From: Microbacteriaceae bacterium
GTDB taxonomy: Bacteria > Actinomycetota > Actinomycetes > Actinomycetales > Microbacteriaceae
Assembly (NCBI GenBank): GCA_011620705.1
Contig: WOYR01000164.1
Location: 1 to 12,069 of the forward strand
DNA: 12,069 nucleotides
Direction: 5' to 3'
Positions within the stretch are counted from its first letter, which is position 1. Each line of letters begins with the position of its first letter. The notes under the pieces were generated by a model. It did not search any database, was not told the origin of the DNA, and saw only the letters and a program-made list of their open reading frames with translations. This document shows, in pieces, positions 1 through 6,771 of this stretch. The translations under genes and the position numbers were made by a program.

Positions 1-36
1 CCCTGAATCACCGGACCCACCCCGATGAGGTACCAC

Positions 37-459
37 ATGACCACCGAGATCGAGGAGACGCTCGTCATCGTCAAGCCCGACGGCGTCGCCCGCAACCTGA
101 CCGGCGAGATCCTGCGCCGAATCGAGGCGAAGGGCTACCAGCTGGTCGACATCCGGATGCTGCTCGCCGACCGCGAACTGCTCGAGAAGCACTATGCCGA
201 GCACGAGGGCAAGCCCTTCTTCGAGTCCCTGGTGGAGTTCATGCAGAGCGGTCCCGTGATCGCCGTGCGGGTCGCGGGACACCGGGTCATCGAGGGCTTC
301 CGCTCGCTCGCCGGCAGCACCGATCCGAGCAGCGCCGCGCCCGGCACCATCCGGGGCGACCTCGGTCGCGACTGGGGGCTCGCCGTGCAGCAGAACCTGG
401 TGCACGGCAGCGACGCGCCCGAGAGCGCGGCCCGGGAACTCGCGCTCTGGTTCGGATAG
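37..459 (+). CDS. ndk: Nucleoside diphosphate kinase
   Basis: Transfers the gamma-phosphate from ATP to NDPs and dNDPs through a phospho-histidine, balancing cytoplasmic (d)NTP pools. The 140-residue protein matches the usual family length. Visible signatures are the N-terminal KPDG (residues 13-16), GTIRGD (103-108) and the active-site NLVHGSD with catalytic His123. I chose the ATG at 37 over the in-frame ATG at 25 because GAGG at 27-30 gives a Shine-Dalgarno with 6-nt spacing, and the extra MRYH is not typical of the family. The upstream promoter lies outside the window; a TGA at 4-6 may be the stop of a preceding gene. It converges with the DsbA-like gene with only 10 bp between stops and no obvious terminator. 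Identification is secure. Confidence 0.97.
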   Translation: MTTEIEETLVIVKPDGVARNLTGEILRRIEAKGYQLVDIRMLLADRELLEKHYAEHEGKPFFESLVEFMQSGPVIAVRVAGHRVIEGFRSLAGSTDPSSAAPGTIRGDLGRDWGLAVQQNLVHGSDAPESAARELALWFG

Positions 460-469
460 CGGTTCTGCC

Positions 470-1330
470 TCAGCTGCCGAGCACCTGCTGCACGAAGCCG
501 GCGAAGGCGGCCGGGTCGTCGAACGCCCCTTTGTACTGCTGCCCATTCACCAGGATCGTCGGCGTCCCCTGCACGGCGGCGACGCTCGTGTTGGGCAGCG
601 GGCCGCTGAGAGCCCTCTGGGTCGCAGCGGCCACCCAGGACTTGAAGCTCTCGCCGTTGATGCACTTGTCGACATCGGCGTTGCGCAGCCCGGCGGTGTG
701 GACGATTCCGAGGATCTGACTGTTCGTCAGACCGGTCGTCTGCTCTGCCGGCTGCTTCTTGTACATCTCGCCCATCACGGCCAGGAAGCTGTCCGGGGCG
801 AAGTTCGCCACGCAGGCGCCGGCGTTGTTGGCGCGGCTCGAGTAGCGCGCGCCGAGCGAACTGCGGTCGAGGATCGCGATCGGGTGCAGCTCGAGCGTCG
901 CCTGCCCCTGGGCGACCATCTGCTGGATCTGCGCCGAGTTGGCGGCCTCGAAGGTCTGGCAGACGGGGCAGGCGAAATCGACGTAGGACACGATGTGCGC
1001 CAGTCCGTCGTTCTTCTGCACGGTCGGAGTCGGGGTGCCCTTGGCCTTGATGGCTCCGGTGGCGGTCGGCGTGATCGTTCCGCCGGAGCCCGTGAAGAGG
1101 ATGCCGTCGCTGATCATGTTCTTGGGACCTTCGGCGGTCTGCGGCGCCGGAGCACTCGTCGAGACCACGAGGACCACGATGGCGACGATGGCGAGCACGA
1201 CCACGGTCACACCAGTGGGGATCAGCCAGCGGCGCAGGCTCTCCTGCCGCTTCTGCTTCTCGCGGGCCAGCCTGGCCTGCTCCCGGGCGGCTTCGCGCTT
1301 GTCGTTCCTGGTGAGTCGCTCTTCTGGCAC
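470..1330 (-). CDS. Membrane-anchored DsbA-family thiol oxidoreductase
   Basis: Extracytoplasmic thioredoxin-fold protein expected to introduce disulfides into exported proteins. The 286 residues comprise a very basic cytoplasmic N-terminus (1-35), one hydrophobic membrane segment (about 36-57), a low-complexity linker and a DsbA-like domain from about residue 110. Active site CPVC is at 121-124; the cis-Pro loop is GTPTILVNG (Pro257). A second cysteine pair, Cys173 and Cys223, probably forms a structural disulfide, as described for M. tuberculosis DsbA (Rv2969c). The gene lies 71 bp downstream of VKOR on the same strand, its expected re-oxidising partner. The start is GTG at 1330; an in-frame TAG just upstream rules out a longer protein. 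There is no Shine-Dalgarno, but TAGGTT sits 6 nt before the GTG, suggesting a separate leaderless transcript besides any read-through from VKOR. Confidence 0.9.
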   Translation of the reverse strand: MPEERLTRNDKREAAREQARLAREKQKRQESLRRWLIPTGVTVVVLAIVAIVVLVVSTSAPAPQTAEGPKNMISDGILFTGSGGTITPTATGAIKAKGTPTPTVQKNDGLAHIVSYVDFACPVCQTFEAANSAQIQQMVAQGQATLELHPIAILDRSSLGARYSSRANNAGACVANFAPDSFLAVMGEMYKKQPAEQTTGLTNSQILGIVHTAGLRNADVDKCINGESFKSWVAAATQRALSGPLPNTSVAAVQGTPTILVNGQQYKGAFDDPAAFAGFVQQVLGS

Positions 1331-1336
1331 GGGCTG

Positions 1337-1342
1337 AACCTA
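1337..1342 (-). promoter_or_regulatory. Putative -10 box of a leaderless dsbA-like transcript
   Basis: On the minus strand TAGGTT fits the actinobacterial TAnnnT -10 pattern and ends 6 nt before the GTG start at 1330, placing the predicted transcription start at or next to that codon. No convincing -35 is seen. Confidence 0.45.
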
Positions 1343-1401
1343 TTGGTTCCGAGTCGGGAATTGCTGAATATCCACCGTGTGGCGGCCGATCGGCTCGGCA
1401 C

Positions 1402-1998
1402 TCACAGCTGGGCGAGGACGTTCAGCTGCAGTTGCGCGACGACGGCGACGATCAGGTAGCAGATGACGGTGATCGGGATGATCCACGGCCGGAGCGCCCT
1501 GCCGAAGCGCGTCGGGGCGGCGCCGTACACCCCCTCGGCCAGGTTCCGGATGGTCACTGCCCAGAACAGCGGGATCGTGGCAGCCCACACGACCATGCAC
1601 CACGGGCACAGGGTGCCGAGCACGAAGATGCTCTGGCCGATCAGCCAGATCACGAAGGCGAGCGCCCCTGCGACCCCGAGGTTGAAGAGGATCCAGTACC
1701 AACGGGCGAACCTCGCGCCCGCGAGCAGTGACACTCCGACCGCGATCACCGCAGCGAACCCGCCGAGTCCGATGATCGGATTGGGGAACCCGAACGCCGA
1801 GCCCTGCCAGGAGTCGAGGTTCTTGCCGCACTGCACCAGCACGCTGAAGTTGCAGTTCAGCCCGATGTCCGGATGGGCGAGCACCGCGAACTTGTCGATG
1901 GTCAGCTGGAACGCCGACCACCAGCCTGCGGCGCCGGCGATCACGAGGAGGATCGCGAAGATCCAGGGGCGGCGGGGCGTCGCAGCGGCGTCGGTCAC
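1402..1998 (-). CDS. Vitamin K epoxide reductase (VKOR) family membrane protein
   Basis: Bacterial VKOR homologue that takes electrons from DsbA and passes them to membrane quinone, replacing DsbB in actinobacteria. The 198-residue protein has about five hydrophobic segments (roughly 13-31, 75-95, 101-121, 132-152 and 175-195). The loop cysteine pair is Cys49 and Cys57, followed by the typical GFPNP segment; the quinone-proximal motif CPWC is at 131-134. All four functional cysteines are therefore present. There is no fused thioredoxin domain; the partner is the separate DsbA-like gene downstream on the same strand. The start is GTG at 1998, with no Shine-Dalgarno but CATAAT 6 nt upstream, suggesting a leaderless mRNA. 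Divergent from rne. Confidence 0.93.
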   Translation of the reverse strand: MTDAAATPRRPWIFAILLVIAGAAGWWSAFQLTIDKFAVLAHPDIGLNCNFSVLVQCGKNLDSWQGSAFGFPNPIIGLGGFAAVIAVGVSLLAGARFARWYWILFNLGVAGALAFVIWLIGQSIFVLGTLCPWCMVVWAATIPLFWAVTIRNLAEGVYGAAPTRFGRALRPWIIPITVICYLIVAVVAQLQLNVLAQL

Positions 1999-2004
1999 TC
2001 GCCG

Positions 2005-2010
2005 ATTATG
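2005..2010 (-). promoter_or_regulatory. Putative -10 box of leaderless VKOR transcript
   Basis: Minus-strand CATAAT (5 of 6 to TATAAT) ends 6 nt before the GTG at 1998, so transcription should begin at the start codon itself. The -35 region is weak and lies within about 50 bp of the divergent rne promoter. Confidence 0.55.
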
Positions 2011-2050
2011 GCAACGCCGGGGTGGGGAAACGCTCACAGTCACGCCGACG

Positions 2051-2059
2051 TGCGATAAT
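2051..2059 (+). promoter_or_regulatory. Putative extended -10 promoter of rne
   Basis: TGC followed by GATAAT matches an extended -10 element (TGn plus 5 of 6 to TATAAT). The predicted start is near 2066. No good -35 is visible, which the extended -10 could offset. It would give rne a leader of about 264 nt. Confidence 0.5.
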
Positions 2060-2065
2060 TGATGA

Positions 2066-2329
2066 GAAGTCGTGACGAGCCGCGCTCGCGACGACACCAC
2101 AGACAGCTTGACCGGGCACGTTGCAGACGCAGCATCCGGGCCACGAGCGCACAACGCGTGCAGCACGTGTCGGACAGCCAGTTCCGAAGCGCAGGATTGC
2201 GAACCGCAGTTACCGCGCCGCGCCGTGACAGGGCGCGAACCACAGGATTTGCGGAAGCCCGTCGACGGGCGGTCGCACGAGAGTACCCGGCATGGCGCGG
2301 CCATCGTCCGGATGAGGAGTGCACCAGCG
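2066..2329 (+). promoter_or_regulatory. Long structured 5' leader of rne
   Basis: No convincing gene lies here. From the predicted start at 2066 the leader opens with a 12-position stem, 2069-2080 with 2084-2095 (loop CGC), with only two central mismatches. Further hairpins are 2198-2201/2205-2208 (weak), 2219-2224/2232-2237 (six G-C pairs, 7-nt loop) and the palindrome 2257-2270 (5-bp stem, TCGA loop). An imperfect direct repeat, CAGGATT(T)GCG, occurs at 2192-2201 and 2243-2253. RNase E mRNAs in E. coli and mycobacteria carry long leaders used for autoregulation; the same role here is inferred from position and structure. Confidence 0.5.
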
Positions 2330-4783
2330 ATGGTGGATGACACACGTTCCGAGAACTTGAACACCGACGACCTCGCCGCCGACGGCGCCCCGGACGCCAC
2401 CGCGGAGAAGCCCAAGCGGGCTCCTCGCAGGGCCGCAGGGGCCGCGAAGGCGGTGAGCGCCGCGAAGAGCGCCGCTGACCACGTGAACGCCGGGATCGAC
2501 GTGGCCCTCGATCCCGCACCGGATGCCGCGGCCGAGGCGCCCGCGAAACCCAAGCGCGGCGGCAGGAAGAAGAGCGTCGATGCCGCAGAGCCCGCGCCGC
2601 CGGTCGAGGCCTCCGCCGCCCGCGGAACGATCGCCCCGCTGCTCTTCCAGGCGCCCGATCTGCCCACGCCGTCGCCCGAGGCGATGATGCGCGACGGCCA
2701 GCAGCCGCGCGGCGGGGGTGTCCCCCCCTCAGATGACGACGGAGCAGGCACCACCTCCCACCGCCGCACCCGCCGTCGCTCCGGCGACGCGCCGCGCGAG
2801 GACGAGGACGCCCCGAACACGACGGTACGGGTGCGCCAGCCGCGCCAGCAGCAGGAGCCCAAGCTCATCACCGAGCCGCAGCGGGTCAAGGGCTCGACCC
2901 GGCTCGAGGCGAAGAAGCAGCGCCGCCGCGACGGACGGGACGCCGGACGGCGCCGCCCGGTCGTGACGGAGGCCGAGTTCCTGGCCCGGCGCGAGAGCGT
3001 GGACCGGGTGATGGTGGTGCGCAGCAAGTTCGGGCGCATCCAGATCGGCGTGCTGGAGGACGGCGTGCTGGTCGAGCATTACGTGGCGCGCGCCGCGGAT
3101 GCCAGCCTGATCGGCAACGTCTATCTCGGCCGCGTGCAGAACGTCCTGCCGAGCATGGAGGCCGCCTTCGTCGACATCGGGCGCGGCCGCAACGCCGTGC
3201 TGTACTCCGGCGAGGTCGACTGGGAGGCTGCTGCGGCCGCCGCCGACGAGGCGGGCCGCGACGGCAAGAACCAGGCCCGCCGCATCGAGTTGGCCCTGAA
3301 GCCGGGCGACCGCGTGCTCGTGCAGGTCACCAAGGACCCGGTCGGCCACAAGGGAGCGCGCCTCACCAGCCAGGTCAGCCTGCCCGGCCGCTACCTGGTC
3401 TACGTGCCCAACGGCTCGATGAACGGGATCAGCCGCAAGCTGCCGGACACCGAGCGCGCCCGCCTGAAGAAGATCCTCAAGGAGGTGCTCCCGGATGACG
3501 CCGGCGTGATCGTGCGCACCGCCGCCGAGGGCGCGACCGAGGAGCAGTTGACGCTCGACGTGCAGCGCCTCACCAGCCAGTGGGCCGAGATCGATCACGC
3601 GGTGGAGACGCAGCAGGCCCCCGCGCTGCTGCACAGCGAGCCCGATCTGCTGATCAAGATCGTGCGCGACGTCTTCAACGAGGACTTCCAGAAGCTCGTG
3701 ATCGAGGGTGACGACGCGCTCGACACCATCTCCTCCTACCTCGGCGCGGTCGCCCCCGACCTGGTGGACCGCATCGAGGCATACCGGGGCGGCGTCGACT
3801 CCTTCGACCAGTACCGCATCTCGGAGCAGATCGAGAAGGCGCTCGAGCGCAAGGTCTGGCTGCCATCCGGTGGATCGCTGATCATCGACCGCACCGAGGC
3901 GATGACGGTGATCGATGTCAACACCGGCAAGTTCGTCGGCTCGGGCGGCAACCTCGAGGAGACGGTCACCAAGAACAACCTGGAGGCGGCGGATGAGATC
4001 GTGCGCCAGCTGCGGCTGCGCGACATCGGCGGCATCATCGTGGTCGACTTCATCGACATGGTGCTGGAGAGCAACCGCGACCTCGTGCTGCGGCGCGTCG
4101 TCGAGTGCCTCAGCCGCGACCGCACCAAGCACCAGGTGGCGGAGGTCACCAGCCTCGGGCTCATCCAGATGACCAGGAAGAAGCTCGGTCTGGGGCTCGT
4201 GGAGTCGTTCAGCGAGAACTGCGAGGTGTGCGCAGGGCGGGGGATCATCATCCACCACGACCCGGTGTTCAAGCACCGCGCGCAGGAGCCGATCGGCTCG
4301 TCGAACGGGCCGCAGAACGGGCAGGGCTCCCCGCGCGGGCGTCGCGGACGCGGGGGATCGGGTGTCGGTCAGCCGCAGCAGAGCACGGTGAAGAACGGCC
4401 ACGGCTCGACCGGGACTCATGCGATCACCGAGGACGTGCGCAACGCGCTCGCCCAGATCGCGAAGAGCACGGTTCCGCATCCTGAGCACGACGAGCACGA
4501 GCTCATGGATGCCGAGGCTCCCACGGGCGTCGTCGTCACCGCGACGGTCGAGCACTCAGCGGAGAGCGCCGTCGAGCCGGCCATCGAGATCCTCGACATC
4601 CCGGTGCCGGCCGCCAGGACGCGCGCCTCGCGCCGGATCAGCACGCAGGATGCCGAGCAGATCCTCGGCTCGGTGCTCGGGGCCCTTCCCGAGCCGAAGG
4701 CGGCAGGGCAGGGCCGCTCGCGCGGCCCGCGGCGCGCCTCGAGTGCAGGAGCCGTCGTGACGCCACCGGAGAGCGGCGAGTAG
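2330..4783 (+). CDS. rne: Ribonuclease E/G family endoribonuclease
   Basis: Cytoplasmic endonuclease for mRNA decay and rRNA/tRNA maturation. The 817-residue protein has a disordered Ala/Pro/Arg-rich N-terminal extension (1 to about 220), an S1-type RNA-binding domain from about 224, the catalytic core, and a low-complexity Arg/Gly-rich tail after about 645. Mg-binding aspartates are Asp529 (in VIDVNTG) and Asp573 (in VVDFIDM), matching E. coli D303 and D346. The Zn-link is CEVC at 631-634. The ATG at 2330 is chosen because GGAG at 2316-2319 precedes it by 10 nt; an in-frame ATG at 2312 has no such site, and the reading frame back to GTG 2072 looks non-coding. The N-terminal extension before the core is an actinobacterial trait. 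A 7-bp inverted repeat overlaps the stop codon. Confidence 0.96.
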   Translation: MVDDTRSENLNTDDLAADGAPDATAEKPKRAPRRAAGAAKAVSAAKSAADHVNAGIDVALDPAPDAAAEAPAKPKRGGRKKSVDAAEPAPPVEASAARGTIAPLLFQAPDLPTPSPEAMMRDGQQPRGGGVPPSDDDGAGTTSHRRTRRRSGDAPREDEDAPNTTVRVRQPRQQQEPKLITEPQRVKGSTRLEAKKQRRRDGRDAGRRRPVVTEAEFLARRESVDRVMVVRSKFGRIQIGVLEDGVLVEHYVARAADASLIGNVYLGRVQNVLPSMEAAFVDIGRGRNAVLYSGEVDWEAAAAAADEAGRDGKNQARRIELALKPGDRVLVQVTKDPVGHKGARLTSQVSLPGRYLVYVPNGSMNGISRKLPDTERARLKKILKEVLPDDAGVIVRTAAEGATEEQLTLDVQRLTSQWAEIDHAVETQQAPALLHSEPDLLIKIVRDVFNEDFQKLVIEGDDALDTISSYLGAVAPDLVDRIEAYRGGVDSFDQYRISEQIEKALERKVWLPSGGSLIIDRTEAMTVIDVNTGKFVGSGGNLEETVTKNNLEAADEIVRQLRLRDIGGIIVVDFIDMVLESNRDLVLRRVVECLSRDRTKHQVAEVTSLGLIQMTRKKLGLGLVESFSENCEVCAGRGIIIHHDPVFKHRAQEPIGSSNGPQNGQGSPRGRRGRGGSGVGQPQQSTVKNGHGSTGTHAITEDVRNALAQIAKSTVPHPEHDEHELMDAEAPTGVVVTATVEHSAESAVEPAIEILDIPVPAARTRASRRISTQDAEQILGSVLGALPEPKAAGQGRSRGPRRASSAGAVVTPPESGE

Positions 4784-4792
4784 CGCTCGCCG
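4774..4792. terminator. Hairpin at the rne stop codon
   Basis: A perfect 7-bp inverted repeat, 4774-4780 with 4786-4792, encloses the TAG stop in a 5-nt loop. A second short one (4803-4807 with 4811-4815) lies just before the stop of the convergent DUF4031 gene. Neither has a U-tract, so termination is plausible but not shown. Being symmetric, they could act in both directions. Confidence 0.4.
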
Positions 4793-4816
4793 ACAACCGG
4801 CAGCGCCACGGGCGCG

Positions 4817-5104
4817 CTACAGGACCCGCGCCGCCCGTCGCTTCTTCTCGGCCTGCGTCACGCGCAGCCCCGAGTGCTGCAGCCGGCTCAGCAGTTCGCG
4901 TCCGGTGACCGCTTCTGCGCCGAGCTCGATGAGCTGCTCGCGGCGCTCCAGGGGGATGTCGTAGTGGTCGTGATCGAAGCCCCGCTCGGGGAGGCCCGCG
5001 CGCCGCGCGAAGGAGTGCAGCTCATCCAGCGAAGCATCGCTGACCAGGTGGGCCCAGACCGTGCCGTGCGCCGGCCAGATCGCCTCATCGATCAGCACGG
5101 TCAT
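4817..5104 (-). CDS. DUF4031 family small protein
   Basis: A 95-residue soluble protein recognised as DUF4031 from its pattern: MTVLID then WPAHG near the N-terminus, HLVSD, a DELH(S/A)FA stretch, a central (D)HDHYD(I/V)P motif and a C-terminal GRELL segment. This is full length for the family. I know of no established biochemical role; the conserved His/Asp/Tyr cluster suggests metal or nucleotide binding, but that is a guess. The start is ATG at 5104 with no Shine-Dalgarno and TATGAT exactly 6 nt upstream, indicating a leaderless transcript. An upstream in-frame extension to about 5158 is rejected because it lacks family similarity and crosses this promoter. It converges with rne (33 bp between stops) and diverges from the nitroreductase. 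Confidence 0.85.
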   Translation of the reverse strand: MTVLIDEAIWPAHGTVWAHLVSDASLDELHSFARRAGLPERGFDHDHYDIPLERREQLIELGAEAVTGRELLSRLQHSGLRVTQAEKKRRAARVL

Positions 5105-5110
5105 TCGGCG

Positions 5111-5116
5111 ATCATA
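5111..5116 (-). promoter_or_regulatory. Putative -10 box of leaderless DUF4031 transcript
   Basis: Minus-strand TATGAT (5 of 6 to TATAAT) lies 6 nt before the ATG at 5104, so the mRNA would start at the ATG. No clear -35. Confidence 0.55.
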
Positions 5117-5182
5117 TGCGCAGACCGCGCGCGGTGCGCTCGAGTGCTCCACGGGCATCCTTCGTCAAGTCTTGTCGGATCC

Positions 5183-5211
5183 TTGACCGGCTGCGCGGGC
5201 TGAGGCATCCT
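5183..5211 (+). promoter_or_regulatory. Putative nitroreductase promoter
   Basis: TTGACC at 5183-5188 and CATCCT at 5206-5211 are 17 bp apart. The -10 matches only 3 of 6, but keeps the key A and final T. It would give a leader of about 56 nt with the strong ribosome site GGAGAGGA at 5258-5265. Confidence 0.4.
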
Positions 5212-5273
5212 GAGAGCCGGCGCACGAGGATGTGGATGTCGGGCCGCGCGCCCAACCGGAGAGGAAGCCGCCG

Positions 5274-5972
5274 ATGGAGACCACGGCCGACGTTGCGCAG
5301 ACATTCCGGGCCCTGGTCGCCAACCGGCACAGCACCCGCGGATTCCTGCCGGAACCGGTGCCGGACGAGGTCGTCCAGGAGCTGCTGCAGACGGCGCAGT
5401 TGTCGCCATCATGGTGCAACGTCCAGCCCTGGCGCACATACCTCCTCGGCGGTGGCGCGGTCACCGAGTTGTCGGCGCGCATGATGGCGGTCAAGGAGGT
5501 GCCGGAGCATTTCGACGTGCCGCAACCCGAGCGGTACACCGGCGTGCATCAGGAGCGTCGCCGAGAATCAGGCTACGCACTCTACGGGGCCCTCGGAATC
5601 GCCCGGGAGGACCGCCAGCGCCGACTCGAGCAGGCGTGGGAGAACTATCGCTTCTTCGGAGCTCCGCACCTGGCGATCATCACCTCAACGACACTGCTCG
5701 GTTCGTACGCATACGTCGACACGGGCGCCTACATCGCGCATCTCGTGCTCGCGGCCAGGTCGTTCGGATTGGGGTCGATCGCGCTGGCGGCGATCGGCGG
5801 CAGATCCGACGTGGTCAGACCTGCACTGCAGATACCCGATGACGAGGTGGTGATCGCAGGGGTCGCGTTCGGGTGGGAGGACCACGACCACCCCGTCAAC
5901 GCCTTCCGCACCACGCGCGCCGACCTCGACGAGGTCGTGGTGCGTGTGGACCGCCTTCCTCGTGGTGAGTAG
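5274..5972 (+). CDS. Nitroreductase family FMN oxidoreductase
   Basis: FMN-dependent NAD(P)H oxidoreductase of the nitroreductase fold; the physiological substrate is unknown. The 232-residue protein shows the N-terminal FMN-contact motif NRHSTRGF (17-24), the SPSWCNVQPW segment (44-53) and the C-terminal half with the GLGSIALAAIG flavin loop, followed by the P(D)DEVVIAGVAFGWED strand typical of the family. The ATG at 5274 is preceded by GGAGAGGA at 5258-5265 with 8-nt spacing; a longer frame from 5232 has no such site and no family similarity. It stands alone between the divergent DUF4031 gene and the rplU promoter. Cys48 in the substrate-side segment could affect specificity, but I cannot assign one. 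Confidence 0.9.
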   Translation: METTADVAQTFRALVANRHSTRGFLPEPVPDEVVQELLQTAQLSPSWCNVQPWRTYLLGGGAVTELSARMMAVKEVPEHFDVPQPERYTGVHQERRRESGYALYGALGIAREDRQRRLEQAWENYRFFGAPHLAIITSTTLLGSYAYVDTGAYIAHLVLAARSFGLGSIALAAIGGRSDVVRPALQIPDDEVVIAGVAFGWEDHDHPVNAFRTTRADLDEVVVRVDRLPRGE

Positions 5973-5993
5973 GCGTTCTCCCGGGGGACTGGT

Positions 5994-6023
5994 TTGACCC
6001 CCCGATGATTTTCCGGCTATTCT
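5994..6023 (+). promoter_or_regulatory. Promoter of the rplU-rpmA-obg-proB block
   Basis: TTGACC at 5994-5999 and TATTCT at 6018-6023 are separated by 18 bp, a good match to sigma-70-type sites (5 of 6 and 4 of 6). The predicted start is near 6030, giving a leader of about 70 nt before the GTG of rplU. Confidence 0.6.
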
Positions 6024-6037
6024 TGACTCTTGGTGCG

Positions 6038-6055
6038 CGCAGGGCTCAGCCCGCG
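6038..6055 (+). promoter_or_regulatory. Hairpin in the rplU leader
   Basis: Stem 6038-6040 plus 6042-6045 pairs with 6049-6055 around a TCA loop, with A6041 bulged: seven G-C pairs close to the predicted mRNA 5' end. Ribosomal-protein leaders often bind their product, but nothing here proves autoregulation; it may only protect the 5' end. Confidence 0.35.
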
Positions 6056-6098
6056 AATCATGCGCCGAAGACTTCCACATTTCAGGTTAGGAACATTC

Positions 6099-6407
6099 GT
6101 GGTCTACGCAGTCGTGCGCGCCGGTGGGCGGCAGGAGAAGGTCGAGGTCGGCACGATCGTCGTCCTCGACCGCATCAAGGCCGACAAGGATGGCAACATC
6201 CAGCTCGCTCCGGTGCTGCTCGTCGACGGTGACACCATCACCCACGACGCCGATGCGCTCGCGAAGGTGACCGTGACGGCCGAGGTCATCACCGATCTGC
6301 GCGGTCCGAAGATCGTCATCCAGAAGTTCAAGAACAAGACCGGGTACAAGAAGCGCCAGGGTTTCCGCGCTGACCTCACCCGCGTCAAGATCACCGGCAT
6401 CAAGTAG
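6099..6407 (+). CDS. rplU: 50S ribosomal protein L21 (bL21)
   Basis: Large-subunit protein that binds 23S rRNA. At 102 residues it is full length, starts with the family's VYAVVRAGGRQ(E/Y)KV segment and ends with the basic tail KKRQGFRADLTRVKITGIK. The start is GTG at 6099, supported by AGGA at 6089-6092 with 6-nt spacing; the longer in-frame start at 6030 would add sequence not found in bL21 and coincides with the predicted transcription start. First gene of the block, 25 bp before rpmA. Confidence 0.98.
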   Translation: MVYAVVRAGGRQEKVEVGTIVVLDRIKADKDGNIQLAPVLLVDGDTITHDADALAKVTVTAEVITDLRGPKIVIQKFKNKTGYKKRQGFRADLTRVKITGIK

Positions 6408-6432
6408 TCGACGGCGCGAGGAGCTCACAGAC

Positions 6433-6684
6433 ATGGCACACAAGAAGGGCGCGTCCTCGACCCGCAACGGTCGCGACTCGAACGCGCAGTACCTCGGCGT
6501 CAAGCGCTTCGGCGGTCAGCTGGTCAATGCCGGCGAGATCATCGTCCGCCAGCGCGGCACCCACTTCCACCCCGGTGCGAATGTCGGACGCGGTGGCGAC
6601 GACACCCTGTTCGCCCTCTCGGCGGGCGCGGTGCAGTTCGGCACCAAGGGCGGCCGCAAGGTCGTCAACATCGTCGAGGCCTGA
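6433..6684 (+). CDS. rpmA: 50S ribosomal protein L27 (bL27)
   Basis: Large-subunit protein whose N-terminus reaches the peptidyl-transferase centre. The 83-residue protein begins AHKKGASSTRNGRDS, the mature N-terminus, so it lacks the cleavable leader found in Firmicutes bL27. RGTHFHPG and the C-terminal FxxKGGRKVVNI stretch are typical. Strong ribosome site GAGGAG at 6418-6423, 9 nt before the ATG. It lies 25 bp after rplU, in the classic rplU-rpmA-obg order. Confidence 0.98.
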   Translation: MAHKKGASSTRNGRDSNAQYLGVKRFGGQLVNAGEIIVRQRGTHFHPGANVGRGGDDTLFALSAGAVQFGTKGGRKVVNIVEA

Positions 6685-6712
6685 CAGCCTCCAGCTCGTT
6701 TCGAGCCATCCC

Positions 6713-6738
6713 GTCGGGCGAGCTTCGGCTCGCTCGAC
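6713..6738 (+). terminator. Strong UUCG hairpin between rpmA and obg
   Basis: An 11-bp stem (6713-6723 with 6728-6738, one G-U pair) is capped by a TTCG tetraloop and followed within six bases by a short TTT. A smaller 5-bp stem with a TTT loop precedes it at 6694-6706. This may end part of the rplU-rpmA transcripts and so lower obg-proB expression, or act as an RNA 3'-end stabiliser. The tail is too U-poor for a classic terminator. Confidence 0.55.
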
Positions 6739-6771
6739 GCGTTTAAGGCAGCGGTTCAGGAGGGCGCACTC

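Noticed and set aside
460..469. Terminator between ndk and the DsbA-like gene
   Set aside because: The gap is only 10 bp and I could see no stem with a U-tract around it.
2072..2329. 86-residue N-terminal extension of RNase E from GTG 2072
   Set aside because: The frame stays open, but the sequence is Cys- and Ser-rich, unlike any RNase E, lacks strong third-position G/C bias and starts inside a predicted 5' hairpin. ATG 2330 has a proper ribosome site.
1402..3039. Minus-strand frame extending VKOR to 545 residues
   Set aside because: The part beyond 1998 crosses the rne leader and is antisense to the rne coding region; only the last 198 residues resemble VKOR.
2729..4555. 608-codon open frame antisense to rne
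   Set aside because: High-GC shadow of rne; no family motifs and implausible composition.
6030..6098. Upstream ATG start for rplU at 6030
   Set aside because: It coincides with the predicted transcription start, has no ribosome site, and would add 23 residues absent from bL21.
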